64,000 nucleotides of DNA from JAVVHH01 sp965199585 (lineage in GTDB: Bacteria; Pseudomonadota; Alphaproteobacteria; Acetobacterales; Acetobacteraceae): assembly GCA_965199585.1 (NCBI GenBank), contig CBDASI010000002.1, positions 930,001 through 994,000 of the forward strand, written 5' to 3'. Both the position numbers and the translations under genes were made by a program. The notes under the pieces were generated by a model. The model was not told where the DNA came from, made no database searches, and worked only from the letters and a program-made list of their open reading frames with translations. Shown piece after piece: positions 1 through 9,141 of the stretch (position 1 is its first letter; every line of letters begins with the position of its first letter).

Positions 1-672
1 GTCATCAATCATGGCTCTCCGGCCAACAGTTCCGCCCGGCCGCGCATGCAGCTTCATCGCTGTAGCGACGAGGCGGCGCGCTGGTTCCTCACCCGTGGCT
101 ACGTGGTCGCCTTCCCGTTGCGCCGTGGATACGGCGCCAATGGCGGAACCTCGCCCGAATCGTCGCCCTCGTGCCGCGAGGCGGATTTCGCGCAGTCCGG
201 CCTGGAGACCGCCCGCGACATCGATGCCGTCGTGCGGCATGTCGCCGCGCTGCCCTTCGTTCGGGCCGGCCAGACCGTCGTGCTGGGTCAGTCCGCGGGA
301 GGGTGGGGCACCGTCGCTTACGACAGCATGCCGCATCCGGGGGTGACCGCTTTCATCTCCATGGCCGGCGGACGCGGCGGTCATCATCAACTGCAGCCGA
401 ACAACAATTGCCATCCCGAGCGCCTGATCGAGGCCGCCGGCCGCTTCGGCGCCACGGCGACGACGCCGATGCTGTGGATCTACACCGCCAACGACAGTTA
501 TTTCGACCCCGCCCTGGCGACGGGCATGGATGACGCCTTCACCCGAGCCGGCGGCAAGGCCGAGTTCATCCAGCCGGGCCCGTTCGGGTCGGACGGGCAC
601 GAGCTGTTCTTTGGCCGCGGCGGCTCCGCCATCTGGGGGCCACCGATCGAACGGTATCTCGCCGCGCACTAG
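1..672 (+). CDS. alpha/beta hydrolase (dienelactone-hydrolase-like), 5' truncated by window edge
   Basis: The reading frame is open from base 1, so the true start lies outside the window; an internal ATG at 46 is not the likely start because the residues before it (VINHGSP) look like the first strand of an alpha/beta hydrolase. The nucleophile elbow is GQSAGG, an acid candidate lies in the segment ANDSYFD, and the late histidine is in DGHELF, so a complete Ser-Asp-His triad is visible. The fold is that of small esterases, lipases and dienelactone hydrolases; the substrate cannot be told. The gene converges on the S9 peptidase, and the two stop codons overlap (669-672). Confidence 0.8.
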   Translation, partial: VINHGSPANSSARPRMQLHRCSDEAARWFLTRGYVVAFPLRRGYGANGGTSPESSPSCREADFAQSGLETARDIDAVVRHVAALPFVRAGQTVVLGQSAGGWGTVAYDSMPHPGVTAFISMAGGRGGHHQLQPNNNCHPERLIEAAGRFGATATTPMLWIYTANDSYFDPALATGMDDAFTRAGGKAEFIQPGPFGSDGHELFFGRGGSAIWGPPIERYLAAH

Positions 673-2414
673 ACGTGGGCGCTCAACCACTCCGCCACCG
701 CTCGATACGCGCGCGCCCGGTCCTCGGCGCGGACGAAGCCATGCCCCGCATAGTCGAACGTCTCGAACCGCACCGGAACGCCTCGCGCCCGTAGCGCCGT
801 CTCCATCTGCACGCTCTCGCCATACGGCACCCGCGGGTCGCGCGTCCCGTGCAGCAGCAGCATCGGCGCGCGCACGCGGTCAAAATGGTGGATCGGCGAG
901 ATCCGGTCGAACAGCGCGCGGTGCCGCAACGTGTCGCCGTATTCGGCGCTGCGATGCGCCCGCCGCCACGGCCCGGTCGCCTCCAGCAGCGTGACGAAGT
1001 CCGCGATCCCGTAGAAGTTCACCGCGGCGCACCAGAGGTCCGGATATTCGGTCACCGCCGCATTGACCATGTAGCCGCCATAGGACTGGCCCATGATCGC
1101 GATCCGGCCGGCATCGATGCTCGGCAAGCCGGCCAGCCAGTGCCGCCCCGCCGCCAGGTCGCGCACCGAGTCGAGCCGCTTCTCCTTGTCGTCGGCGTCC
1201 AGCCAGGCCCGCCCGTAGCCGCTGCTGCCGCGCACGTTCGGCATCAGCACCGCGTAGCCCTGCGCGACCAGGGCCTGCATGTCTGCGCGGAACCCGCCCC
1301 GCGCTTGCCCTGCCGGGCCGCCATGCACCCACACCACGGCCGGCCATCCCGCATCCGGCGGCGTGCCGTCCGGCTCGGCCAGCCAGCCCGGCACGCGCAG
1401 CCCGTCGAAGCTGTCCCACTCCACCAGCCGGAACGGCCGCGTCGGCAAATCCATCGCCGGCGCCCACACGCTGCGGACCGCGCCATCCTCCCAGACGAAC
1501 AGGCCGGCCGGATGCTCCGAGTCGCCCCACGCGAAGGCCAGCCGCCGTCCGTCGACGGACCAGGCGAGATCGGTCGCGACTCCCGCCTCGAACCCGGCGA
1601 CCACGGCCCGCTCACTCCCGCGCGCGCCCACCCGCAGCACGCCATAGCCGCGATCGTTCTCCACCGTCGCCAACAACCCGCTCTCGGCGGCCAGCGACCA
1701 GGCCTCCACTTCCCGCCCCGCCGGCCCGAACTCGACCGTCACGGCGCCGCTCGCCGGCTCGATGCGGCATAGCCAGGCTAGATCGCCGCCATGCGCATCG
1801 GTGAGGCCGAGCAGGGCCTCCCCATCCCAACGCAGCGCACCGAACCGTCCAGCACGGGTGCGCGGCACCGGGCGCGCACTGCCGTCCACCGTCACCACCA
1901 CGGGCCGCTGATCGCCCGTCGCCCACTCCTCGACGACGATCAGCCGATCGTCCGCGAACGGCCCGGCGGTCATCTCGTGCCGCCCTTCCAGGACCCGGCG
2001 CCGCGCACCGCCATCCAAATCCTGGATCAGCACGTCGTAATGCGCCTGGTCGCGGTCGTTCGCGGTGAGGCTGAAGCCGGTGCCGTCCTTGCGCCAGGCG
2101 CCGAAACCGTGAATCACCTCCGGCGCCGCGGTCAGCGCCCGGCTCTCCCCATCGGCCCGTAGCCAGAGCTGCTGCCGTTCGTCGCCGCCGGCATCGATCC
2201 CGTAGATCAGGCGATCATCGCCCGGCGCACGCCGCAACATCGCGACCTTCTCGTCATGATGGGTGAGTTGCCGGGTCGCGCCGGTCTGCAAATCCAGCGC
2301 CCAGACTTGCTGCTGGCCGGCCCCGCGCAGGTGAAAGATTGTCTGCCCATCGATGGAGAAAGCCGGGGAACCGGCCGACTCGAGGGCGGCATACTGCGTT
2401 GTTGAATCGTTCAT
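669..2414 (-). CDS. S9 family prolyl oligopeptidase-like serine peptidase
   Basis: The 581-residue protein has an N-terminal beta-propeller-like half with repeated WD40/TolB-type strands (about residues 1-330) and a C-terminal alpha/beta-hydrolase half. The catalytic triad is visible: Ser444 in GQSYGGYM, Asp526 in GTRDPRVPYG and His558 in AGHGF, as in acylaminoacyl-peptidases and dipeptidyl-peptidase-like S9 enzymes. No signal peptide is seen, so a cytoplasmic peptidase acting on short peptides is likely. It starts at an ATG and is divergent from the radical-SAM gene, with a 78-base gap. Family assignment is firm; substrate specificity is not. Confidence 0.92.
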   Translation of the reverse strand: MNDSTTQYAALESAGSPAFSIDGQTIFHLRGAGQQQVWALDLQTGATRQLTHHDEKVAMLRRAPGDDRLIYGIDAGGDERQQLWLRADGESRALTAAPEVIHGFGAWRKDGTGFSLTANDRDQAHYDVLIQDLDGGARRRVLEGRHEMTAGPFADDRLIVVEEWATGDQRPVVVTVDGSARPVPRTRAGRFGALRWDGEALLGLTDAHGGDLAWLCRIEPASGAVTVEFGPAGREVEAWSLAAESGLLATVENDRGYGVLRVGARGSERAVVAGFEAGVATDLAWSVDGRRLAFAWGDSEHPAGLFVWEDGAVRSVWAPAMDLPTRPFRLVEWDSFDGLRVPGWLAEPDGTPPDAGWPAVVWVHGGPAGQARGGFRADMQALVAQGYAVLMPNVRGSSGYGRAWLDADDKEKRLDSVRDLAAGRHWLAGLPSIDAGRIAIMGQSYGGYMVNAAVTEYPDLWCAAVNFYGIADFVTLLEATGPWRRAHRSAEYGDTLRHRALFDRISPIHHFDRVRAPMLLLHGTRDPRVPYGESVQMETALRARGVPVRFETFDYAGHGFVRAEDRARAYRAVAEWLSAHV

Positions 2415-2448
2415 GCCGCAACCCTACCCATGTCCACCGGGTTGAAAA

Positions 2449-2491
2449 TACCGATCGCGACCGCAATTTATCGGTAGGAGAACATTCGTTC
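2449..2491. promoter_or_regulatory. candidate operator: inverted repeat plus LexA-like box before the radical-SAM/UdgX pair
   Basis: The gap between the divergent S9 peptidase and radical-SAM genes holds an inverted repeat, TACCGAT (2449-2455) and ATCGGTA (2470-2476), with a 14-base spacer. Just before the ATG at 2493 lies GAACATTCGTTC (2480-2491), which has the GAAC-N4-GTTC layout of the Gram-positive type SOS box, not the GTTC-N7-GTTC direct repeat usual in Alphaproteobacteria. Because the downstream genes are DNA-repair genes this could be an operator, but short matches like this also arise by chance. Confidence 0.25.
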
Positions 2492-2492
2492 C

Positions 2493-3710
2493 ATGGACCT
2501 GCTCAAGAAGCTCGAGATCCTGGCCGACGCGGCCAAATACGATGCCTCTTGCGCTTCGTCCGGCACCGCCAAACGGTCCTCCCTCGGCGAAAAGAACGGC
2601 ATCGGCTCCACCGAAGGCATGGGTATCTGTCACGCTTATGCACCGGACGGCCGCTGCATCAGCCTGCTCAAGATCCTGCTGACCAACAGCTGCGTCTACG
2701 ACTGCCTCTATTGCATCAACCGTCGCTCCTCGAACGTCCAGCGCGCGCGCTTCACGCCCGAGGAAGTCGTCACGCTGACGCTCGGCTTCTATCGCCGCAA
2801 CTGCATCGAGGGCTTGTTCCTCAGTTCCGGCATCATCAAGAGCCCGGACTACACGATGGAGCAGGTCGTCCGCGTTGCGAGACTACTGCGCGAGGAGCAC
2901 GGGTTCCGCGGCTATATCCACCTCAAGACGATTCCCGATGCCTCGCCGGAGCTGCTGGCCGAGGCAGGACGGTATGCCGACCGGCTCAGCATCAACGTTG
3001 AGCTGCCGACCGAGAGCAGCCTGGCCACGCTGGCGCCGGAGAAGGATATGGCCGGCATCCGCCGCTCGATGGGCCGCATGCGCCTGCGCATCGACGAGTC
3101 GAAAGCTGAAAAGCGTGCGCCGAAGTTCGCTCCCGCCGGGCAGAGCACGCAGCTGATCATCGGCGCCGACCAGAGCAGCGATCGCGACATTCTGGACCTC
3201 AGCACCAACCTTTATGGCAATTACGGCCTGCGCCGGGTTTATTTCTCGGCGTTCAGCCCGATCCCCGACGCCTCCGCCGCGCTGCCGCCGGCCAAGGCGC
3301 CGCTGCTCCGCGAGCACCGGCTGTATCAAGCCGATTGGCTGATGCGGTTCTACGAATTCGACGCCAAGGAACTGGCGCTCGACGCGACCGGCAACATGGA
3401 CCTCTCGATGGATCCAAAGCTTGCCTGGGCGCTCCAGCACCGCGAGCAATTCCCCATGGACGTCAACCGCGCAACCCGCGAACAGCTGCTTCGGGTGCCG
3501 GGCATGGGTGTCAAATCGGTCGATCGGATCATTGCCGCCCGCCGCCACCGCCGGCTTCGCATGGAGGATCTAGCGCGGCTGCGCCTGCCGCTCGGCAAGA
3601 TCGCGCCATTCATCATCGCCGCCGACCATCAGCCCGGCGCCCAACTCGACAGTCCCGCGCTACAGGCGCGTCTCACCCCCAAGCCCGTGCAGGCCGACCT
3701 GTTCGCATGA
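2493..3710 (+). CDS. putative DNA modification/repair radical SAM protein (UdgX-linked)
   Basis: The 405-residue protein carries the radical-SAM cluster motif CVYDCLYC (Cys67, Cys71, Cys74), which ligates a 4Fe-4S cluster that cleaves S-adenosylmethionine. Its C-terminal part has a helix-hairpin-helix segment (LLRVPGMGVKSVDRIIAAR), a non-specific DNA-binding element. This combination matches the radical-SAM family described as linked to uracil-DNA-glycosylase genes. The reaction is unknown; a role in repair or modification of DNA is inferred from the HhH and from its partner. Its stop overlaps the next ATG (ATGA at 3707-3710), so the two are translationally coupled. The ATG at 2493 follows a GGAG Shine-Dalgarno. 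Confidence 0.9.
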   Translation: MDLLKKLEILADAAKYDASCASSGTAKRSSLGEKNGIGSTEGMGICHAYAPDGRCISLLKILLTNSCVYDCLYCINRRSSNVQRARFTPEEVVTLTLGFYRRNCIEGLFLSSGIIKSPDYTMEQVVRVARLLREEHGFRGYIHLKTIPDASPELLAEAGRYADRLSINVELPTESSLATLAPEKDMAGIRRSMGRMRLRIDESKAEKRAPKFAPAGQSTQLIIGADQSSDRDILDLSTNLYGNYGLRRVYFSAFSPIPDASAALPPAKAPLLREHRLYQADWLMRFYEFDAKELALDATGNMDLSMDPKLAWALQHREQFPMDVNRATREQLLRVPGMGVKSVDRIIAARRHRRLRMEDLARLRLPLGKIAPFIIAADHQPGAQLDSPALQARLTPKPVQADLFA

Positions 3711-5134
3711 GGTCGGTCGCGCTGGCTCATCAGGTCGATTGGGATGGCTGGAGAACGGCCGCGCGATCGCTGGCGTTGGACGGTGTCCCGCCCGAGGAGA
3801 TCGTCTGGTCCGTCGGCGCACCGGACGATCTCTTCGCCACCGGCGAGCGCCCGCCAGCGCCGCCCGCAACCGGCGCCTTCACCGTCTCCCGCGCGCTCGT
3901 CTCACTGGCCGAGACGGTCATCCAGGCCAACGATCCCGAGCGCTTCGCCCGCCTCTACCGTCTGATCTGGCGCGCCCATCGCGGCGAGAAGCACGTGCTC
4001 GAGATCACGACCGACCCGGACGTCCACGCCGTCCAGGAGCTCGCCAAGTCGGTCCGCCGCGACACCCATAAGATGCGCGCCTTCGTTCGCTTCCGCGAGG
4101 TTCCGGAGGAGGACGGCACCAAATACGTCGCCTGGTTCGAGCCCGACCACTACATCGTCGAGGCCAACGCCTCCTTCTTCGTGCGCCGCTTCGCGACCAT
4201 GGTGTGGTCCATCCTGACGCCCTATCGCAGCGTCCATTGGACCGGCGAGGCGCTCGAGTTCACCGATGGCGCCACCCGCGCCGACATCCCCGACGACGAC
4301 CGGCTGGAAGCGTATTGGCGCACCTATTTCAGCAGCATCTTCAACCCGGCCCGTCTCAAGATCGGCGCCATGACGTCCGAGATGCCGCGCAAATATTGGA
4401 AGAACCTGCCCGAGGCCGCGATCATCCCCGAACTGATCCGCACTGCCCCCGCCCGCGTCGAAGCGATGGTCGAGCAGCCGAACTTCTCACCGCCGAAGCC
4501 GAAATCTGCCAACCTTAAGGAACCGTCATTGCTCGAATCCGCTGTCGGCTCCGACCTCGCAACGCTGGCGAAAGACGCCGAAGCCTGCCGCCGCTGCTCG
4601 CTCTGGCAGCCCGCGACGCAGGTCGTGTTCGGCGAGGGCCCGTCCGACGCCCGCATCATGATGATCGGCGAGCAGCCCGGTGATCAGGAAGATCTTGCCG
4701 GCCGCCCCTTCGTCGGCCCCGCCGGCCAGTTGCTCGACCGCGCGATGGCCGAGGCCGGCCTCGATCGGGCCGGCATCTACGTTACCAACGCCGTCAAGCA
4801 CTTCAAATTCGAGCCCCGCGGCAAACGCCGCATCCACGCCAAGCCCGGGACATCAGAGATCACCGCCTGCAAATTCTGGCTCGAGCTCGAACGCGCCACC
4901 GTTCAGCCGGCGCTCACCGTCATGCTCGGCGCCTCGGCCGCCCAATCGGTGCTCGGCCGCACCGTGACCATCTCCAAGGAGCGCGGCCGCCCGATCCCGC
5001 TGACCGGCAACACCCAGGGTTACGTCACGGTGCACCCGAGCTACCTGCTCCGACTGCCCGACCCCGACGCGAAAGCCCGCGAATACGCCAACTTCGTCGC
5101 CGACCTCCACAACATCAAGGAACTAGCCGGCTGA
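3707..5134 (+). CDS. udgX: UdgX-type uracil-DNA binding protein with N-terminal DUF4130 domain
   Basis: The 475-residue product has two parts. Residues about 1-245 match the DUF4130-like domain linked to radical-SAM partners; residues about 280-475 form a family-4-like uracil-DNA glycosylase, with GEQPGDQEDLAGRPFVGPAG for cluster and uracil-pocket binding and HPSYLLR near residue 443. The insertion GKRRIH (Lys373 to His377) is the diagnostic UdgX loop, whose histidine is known to form a covalent bond with the uracil site. The ATG at 3707 was chosen because it overlaps the upstream stop and the protein start fits; a longer in-frame extension to 3335 lies inside the radical-SAM gene. The pair probably acts in tolerance or repair of deaminated DNA. 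Confidence 0.92.
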   Translation: MRSVALAHQVDWDGWRTAARSLALDGVPPEEIVWSVGAPDDLFATGERPPAPPATGAFTVSRALVSLAETVIQANDPERFARLYRLIWRAHRGEKHVLEITTDPDVHAVQELAKSVRRDTHKMRAFVRFREVPEEDGTKYVAWFEPDHYIVEANASFFVRRFATMVWSILTPYRSVHWTGEALEFTDGATRADIPDDDRLEAYWRTYFSSIFNPARLKIGAMTSEMPRKYWKNLPEAAIIPELIRTAPARVEAMVEQPNFSPPKPKSANLKEPSLLESAVGSDLATLAKDAEACRRCSLWQPATQVVFGEGPSDARIMMIGEQPGDQEDLAGRPFVGPAGQLLDRAMAEAGLDRAGIYVTNAVKHFKFEPRGKRRIHAKPGTSEITACKFWLELERATVQPALTVMLGASAAQSVLGRTVTISKERGRPIPLTGNTQGYVTVHPSYLLRLPDPDAKAREYANFVADLHNIKELAG

Positions 5135-5192
5135 TCTGCCGATAGGGTTCGAACCGCTTGGCGGGCGGCTGAAACCGTGCGAGACGACCGCG

Positions 5193-7946
5193 ATGACGGC
5201 ACAAGACACTCAGGCGGAGCCCTATGACGCCGTCTACTACGCTACCCATTGCGGCACCATTCCCTACGAACGCAGCAGCTTGTGGCTCGGCGTCTTCGGC
5301 AACATCGCCGACCAACTGATCCGCGCGTTTGCACCGCGCCGCGTCTTCGACGCCGGTTGTGCGCTGGGCATGCTGGTGGAGAGCTTCTGGGATCGTAGCG
5401 TCGAGGCCTATGGCCGCGACATCTCCGAGTTCGCGATCGCTTCGGTTCGGTCGGACATGCGGTCCTATTGCAGCGTCGGGACGCTGACTGAGCCGATCGA
5501 CGGCAAATACGATCTCCTGACCTGTATCGAGGTGCTCGAACACATGCCGGCCGACGAGGCCGAGCAGGCCGTCCGTGTAATGGCGGACGCATCGGAACGA
5601 ATCCTGTTCTCGTCGTCGCCCATCGATTTCGACGAGCCGACCCACGTCAACGTACGGCCGACCAGCTACTGGCTCCAGCTATGGGCCAAGCATGGGTTCG
5701 CCCCCAACATCTACCATGATGCCGGCTATGTCGCGCCGCATGCCTTCGTCCTGGAACGCAGCGAAGAGGGTCGCACGCCGCGCGAGTTGGCCGCTTTCGC
5801 CGACCGGATCCGGCATCGGATCGCGCTGGTTGCTGCAGAGTCCAAACTGGCCTCGGTCCGTTTCGAACTGGCCGAGGCAGGCAAGCGCGTCGCGGAACTG
5901 CAGGCCGATCTGGCGGCTAAGGAACAGTTCTACAAAGCGGAGCTCGAGGCGAAGGAACGGTCCCTCGACGGGATCGTGCAGGCTAAGGTTCAGGCACTCG
6001 CCGACGTCAAGCGCGCCGCCGCACAAGCGGCCGAGCAGCACGCTCAATCCGTGCGGAACGCGACGCGCGATGCCGCCAAGCTGACGCGGGAACTGACGAA
6101 CGATCTCCAGGAAGCCCGTAGCCGGGCGACGGCGAACGAGCGGCTCCTGATCGAGGCGCGAGCGTCGGCGGGGCAGATGGCGCAGGCTCAGGACGAGGCC
6201 GTCGCAAAGGCGGTCGCTGAGGCCGAAGGGTTGCGGCGCATGCTCCGCCACGCGGATGCGCAGACCCATGCGATCCGGAGCTCGACGTCGTGGAAGGTGA
6301 CCGCGCCGTTACGCCGGGTCCTCGCCTTAATACCGGGGGGCGTGACCCGCAGTGCACGGGTCGGCATTCGATACACCAAGGCCATGGCGCGACTCCGCGG
6401 CGGCGAGCAGTTCCGCACCGATCGCTTGGCGCGGCAGACCGCGGTCCATGTCAAGGCGTCGCCGCTCTTCGATGCGGAATGGTATCTCAACCGGTATCCC
6501 GACGTCGCCATCGCCCGCATCGATCCGGCGCTGCATTACAGCCTGCGCGGAGAGGCGGAGGGCCGTGACGCCGGGCCACGCTTCTCGGCGCAGCTCTATG
6601 GTCAGCTGCATCCGGAAGCCCGCGCCTCGGGTCTCCTGCTTCTCCATGCCGACAGGCACGGCTGGTCCGAACCCCCACCGCATGGACCGGCGGAACTCGC
6701 CCCGATCACCACCGCGCAGTTGGAAGCCGCTCAGGCTACCCATACCGTTCAGCAGGCCACCGTAGAACCAGAGAACATCCCGGACGTCGACGATCTCGTG
6801 GGCGAGCGCTACTTCCGTCTACGTCCGTTGGCGGTGTTCGCGGTTCCCCATGCGGCCAAGCGCCTGTCGGTCGTCACCGACAGCATCAACGCCGGTAGCC
6901 TCTACGGCGGCGTCGGCACCGCGATCGTGCTGGCGGCCCTGGTCGCGCGGCGGATCGGCGCCACGTTGCGGATCATCACGCGAACGGAGATTCCCGTCGT
7001 CGACAATCTCGCATCGGTCCTCGCCGTGCAGGGGATCGAGTGGGACGGCAACGTCGATTTCGTTCATGCACCCTGGGATGGGAGCGGACCCGGTGTCCCG
7101 ATCGGGTCCGGCGATCTCTTCATCACCACGTCGTGGTGGACGACCTGGGCGACCCGGCTATCGGTCCCGCGGTCACGCATCACCTACCTCCTGCAGGAGG
7201 ACGAGCGGATGTTCTACCCGCTCGACGACGATCATCTTCGCTGCACCGAGACGCTGCGCGATCCGGACCTGCTCTACATCGTCAACTCGGAATTGCTGCT
7301 GAGTTCGCTACGGGAGAGCAATCTCGCCCCCGGCGGGGTCGCGTTCGAACCGTCATTTCCAGCGGCGACCTACTACGCTCCGCAGAAAAGGGACGATGGC
7401 GCACGGCGTCGCTTCTTCTTCTACGCACGCCCCGGCAATCCACGGAACCTCTACTGGCGCGGGCTCGAGGCGTTGTCGGGCGCGATCGAGGCTGGCGTGC
7501 TCAATCCGACTTCGTGGGACTTCTACTTCGCCGGACAGGCGGCTCATCAGATCCGGCTTCCCGGCGGAACACGTCCAACGTTGCTCGACCGCCTGTCATG
7601 GCCCGATTACGTGGCCGAAGTGCGCCAGATGGATCTGGGTCTATCGCTCATGTACACGCCGCATCCGAGCTACCCGCCGCTGGACCTGGCGGCCTGCGGG
7701 GCCGTTGTCGTCACCAGCCGGTTCGGCCCGAAGCAGTCGCTCGACCGGTATTGCCCGAACATCCTCTGCGTCGAGCCGGACCTGAAGTCGCTGATCTCGG
7801 CCTTGGGCGAGGGCGCGGCACTCGCGGCCGATCTTCCCCGCCGCCAAGCCAATTTCGCCCAGGCCGGGCTCGGGCGGGATTGGTCACGCTCGGCTGCCGC
7901 AGCGATCGACCGGGTCGCGGCGTGGGCCGAGCAAGTGCGGAGCTGA
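5193..7946 (+). CDS. fusion: SAM methyltransferase + coiled coil + WsaF-like glycosyltransferase
   Basis: This 917-residue protein reads as three modules. Residues about 10-190 form a class I methyltransferase (VFDAGCALGM at 51-60; TCIEVLEHMP downstream). Residues about 200-350 are rich in Glu, Ala, Lys and Gln in heptad-like order, predicting a coiled coil, followed by the linker SSTSWKVTAPLRR typical of glycan-assembly proteins. A short module with DAEWYLNRYPDV near 426 follows. Residues about 550-915 resemble WsaF/rhamnan-type glycosyltransferases (DSINAGSLYGGVG; late CGAVVVTSRFGPKQSLDRYC). It likely caps, methylates or extends a surface polysaccharide with its neighbour 3 bases downstream. 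The substrate is unknown. Confidence 0.82.
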   Translation: MTAQDTQAEPYDAVYYATHCGTIPYERSSLWLGVFGNIADQLIRAFAPRRVFDAGCALGMLVESFWDRSVEAYGRDISEFAIASVRSDMRSYCSVGTLTEPIDGKYDLLTCIEVLEHMPADEAEQAVRVMADASERILFSSSPIDFDEPTHVNVRPTSYWLQLWAKHGFAPNIYHDAGYVAPHAFVLERSEEGRTPRELAAFADRIRHRIALVAAESKLASVRFELAEAGKRVAELQADLAAKEQFYKAELEAKERSLDGIVQAKVQALADVKRAAAQAAEQHAQSVRNATRDAAKLTRELTNDLQEARSRATANERLLIEARASAGQMAQAQDEAVAKAVAEAEGLRRMLRHADAQTHAIRSSTSWKVTAPLRRVLALIPGGVTRSARVGIRYTKAMARLRGGEQFRTDRLARQTAVHVKASPLFDAEWYLNRYPDVAIARIDPALHYSLRGEAEGRDAGPRFSAQLYGQLHPEARASGLLLLHADRHGWSEPPPHGPAELAPITTAQLEAAQATHTVQQATVEPENIPDVDDLVGERYFRLRPLAVFAVPHAAKRLSVVTDSINAGSLYGGVGTAIVLAALVARRIGATLRIITRTEIPVVDNLASVLAVQGIEWDGNVDFVHAPWDGSGPGVPIGSGDLFITTSWWTTWATRLSVPRSRITYLLQEDERMFYPLDDDHLRCTETLRDPDLLYIVNSELLLSSLRESNLAPGGVAFEPSFPAATYYAPQKRDDGARRRFFFYARPGNPRNLYWRGLEALSGAIEAGVLNPTSWDFYFAGQAAHQIRLPGGTRPTLLDRLSWPDYVAEVRQMDLGLSLMYTPHPSYPPLDLAACGAVVVTSRFGPKQSLDRYCPNILCVEPDLKSLISALGEGAALAADLPRRQANFAQAGLGRDWSRSAAAAIDRVAAWAEQVRS

Positions 7947-7949
7947 ACG

Positions 7950-9128
7950 ATGTTCATCGCCGATATCGATCCGCTGGCGTATGCGGCACCCTGGGACATG
8001 TCGTTCGATCAGCGCCTTGCCATGCTCATGGCGGGGACGCCGCGCGCCGCCTATTTTTACGCGGAACCCGACACCAGCACGTTCCGGTACCGCGCCTACA
8101 ATGTCGCTCAATCCTTGGCAGCGGCGAATCGCGGCACGGCGGCATGGTTCACCGATAACGACTACGATCGCATGGGCCGCGTGCTGGACCAGTCCGACGT
8201 CTTCGTCCTGTGCCGGAACTCGCTCTACAACGAGCGGGTCGCGCGCTTGGCCACGCAGGCCCGCGCCCGGGGATTGCCGATCCTGTTCGACGTCGACGAC
8301 CTGGTGTTCGACCCATCCTATGTCCACCTCCTGATGGATACGCTGGCCCAGGACACCAACTCGGACCGCAATCTGGACCTCTGGTTCGGCAATGTCGGCC
8401 GGATCGGCGCGACGTTTGGGCTATCCGACGGGGCCATCACCACCAACAGCGTCCTGGCCGGGCATGCGGAGGCCTATAGCGGCAAGCCGTCCCGGATCAT
8501 CCGCAACGCGCTCAACCGCGAGCAGCAGGAGATCTCCGAGCGCATCTGGCTGGAGAAGGAGAAATCCGGCTGGGCGTTCGACGGTCGCCGTCACTTGGGC
8601 TATTTCAGCGGCTCTCCCTCGCATAACCGCGATTTCCGCCTGGCCTCCGGCCCGATCGCGCGGCTGATGGACGCGTATCCGGACCTATACCTGCGCGTCG
8701 TCGGCTTCCTGGAACACATTCCGGAGCTGGAGCGTCATCAGGACCGCATCGAGCTGGTGCCGCTGACCGATTTCATGAACCTGCAACGCGAGATCGGTGC
8801 GGTGGAGGTCAATCTGGTTCCATTGCAGGATAACGCGTTCACGAACTGCAAATCGGAGTTGAAATGGTTCGAGGCCGCGATCGTGGGAGGGCTTACGATC
8901 GCGTCTCCGATCCATTCGTATAGCCTTGCCATCGATCATGGCACGACTGGTTGGTTGTGCCCGGCGCAGCAATGGCATTCGATGCTCGATGAGGTAGTTA
9001 ATGTCCTCGAAGATCCCATCGCTCACCATCGCCTTCTAGAAGCAGCCAGAACTGAAGCGCTGGACGTCTATGGATGGGACCGTCAGGCCGACCACATCGC
9101 GGATGCGCTGTTCTCAACGATACGGTGA
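7950..9128 (+). CDS. glycosyltransferase (GT-B type, family 4-like)
   Basis: The 392-residue protein begins 3 bases after the methyltransferase/WsaF fusion and is surely cotranscribed with it. It contains ILFDVDDLVFD near residue 110, a pattern common in glycosyltransferases that work with such fusions, and a GT-B C-terminal half with HLGYFSGSPSHNRDF and CKSELKWFEAAIVGG, the latter corresponding to the donor-binding E-x7-E region. No signal peptide or membrane segment is seen. A role in adding a sugar to a cell-surface glycan is inferred from context; the sugar is not identifiable. Confidence 0.78.
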   Translation: MFIADIDPLAYAAPWDMSFDQRLAMLMAGTPRAAYFYAEPDTSTFRYRAYNVAQSLAAANRGTAAWFTDNDYDRMGRVLDQSDVFVLCRNSLYNERVARLATQARARGLPILFDVDDLVFDPSYVHLLMDTLAQDTNSDRNLDLWFGNVGRIGATFGLSDGAITTNSVLAGHAEAYSGKPSRIIRNALNREQQEISERIWLEKEKSGWAFDGRRHLGYFSGSPSHNRDFRLASGPIARLMDAYPDLYLRVVGFLEHIPELERHQDRIELVPLTDFMNLQREIGAVEVNLVPLQDNAFTNCKSELKWFEAAIVGGLTIASPIHSYSLAIDHGTTGWLCPAQQWHSMLDEVVNVLEDPIAHHRLLEAARTEALDVYGWDRQADHIADALFSTIR

Positions 9129-9141
9129 TCGGCCGCAGCCC

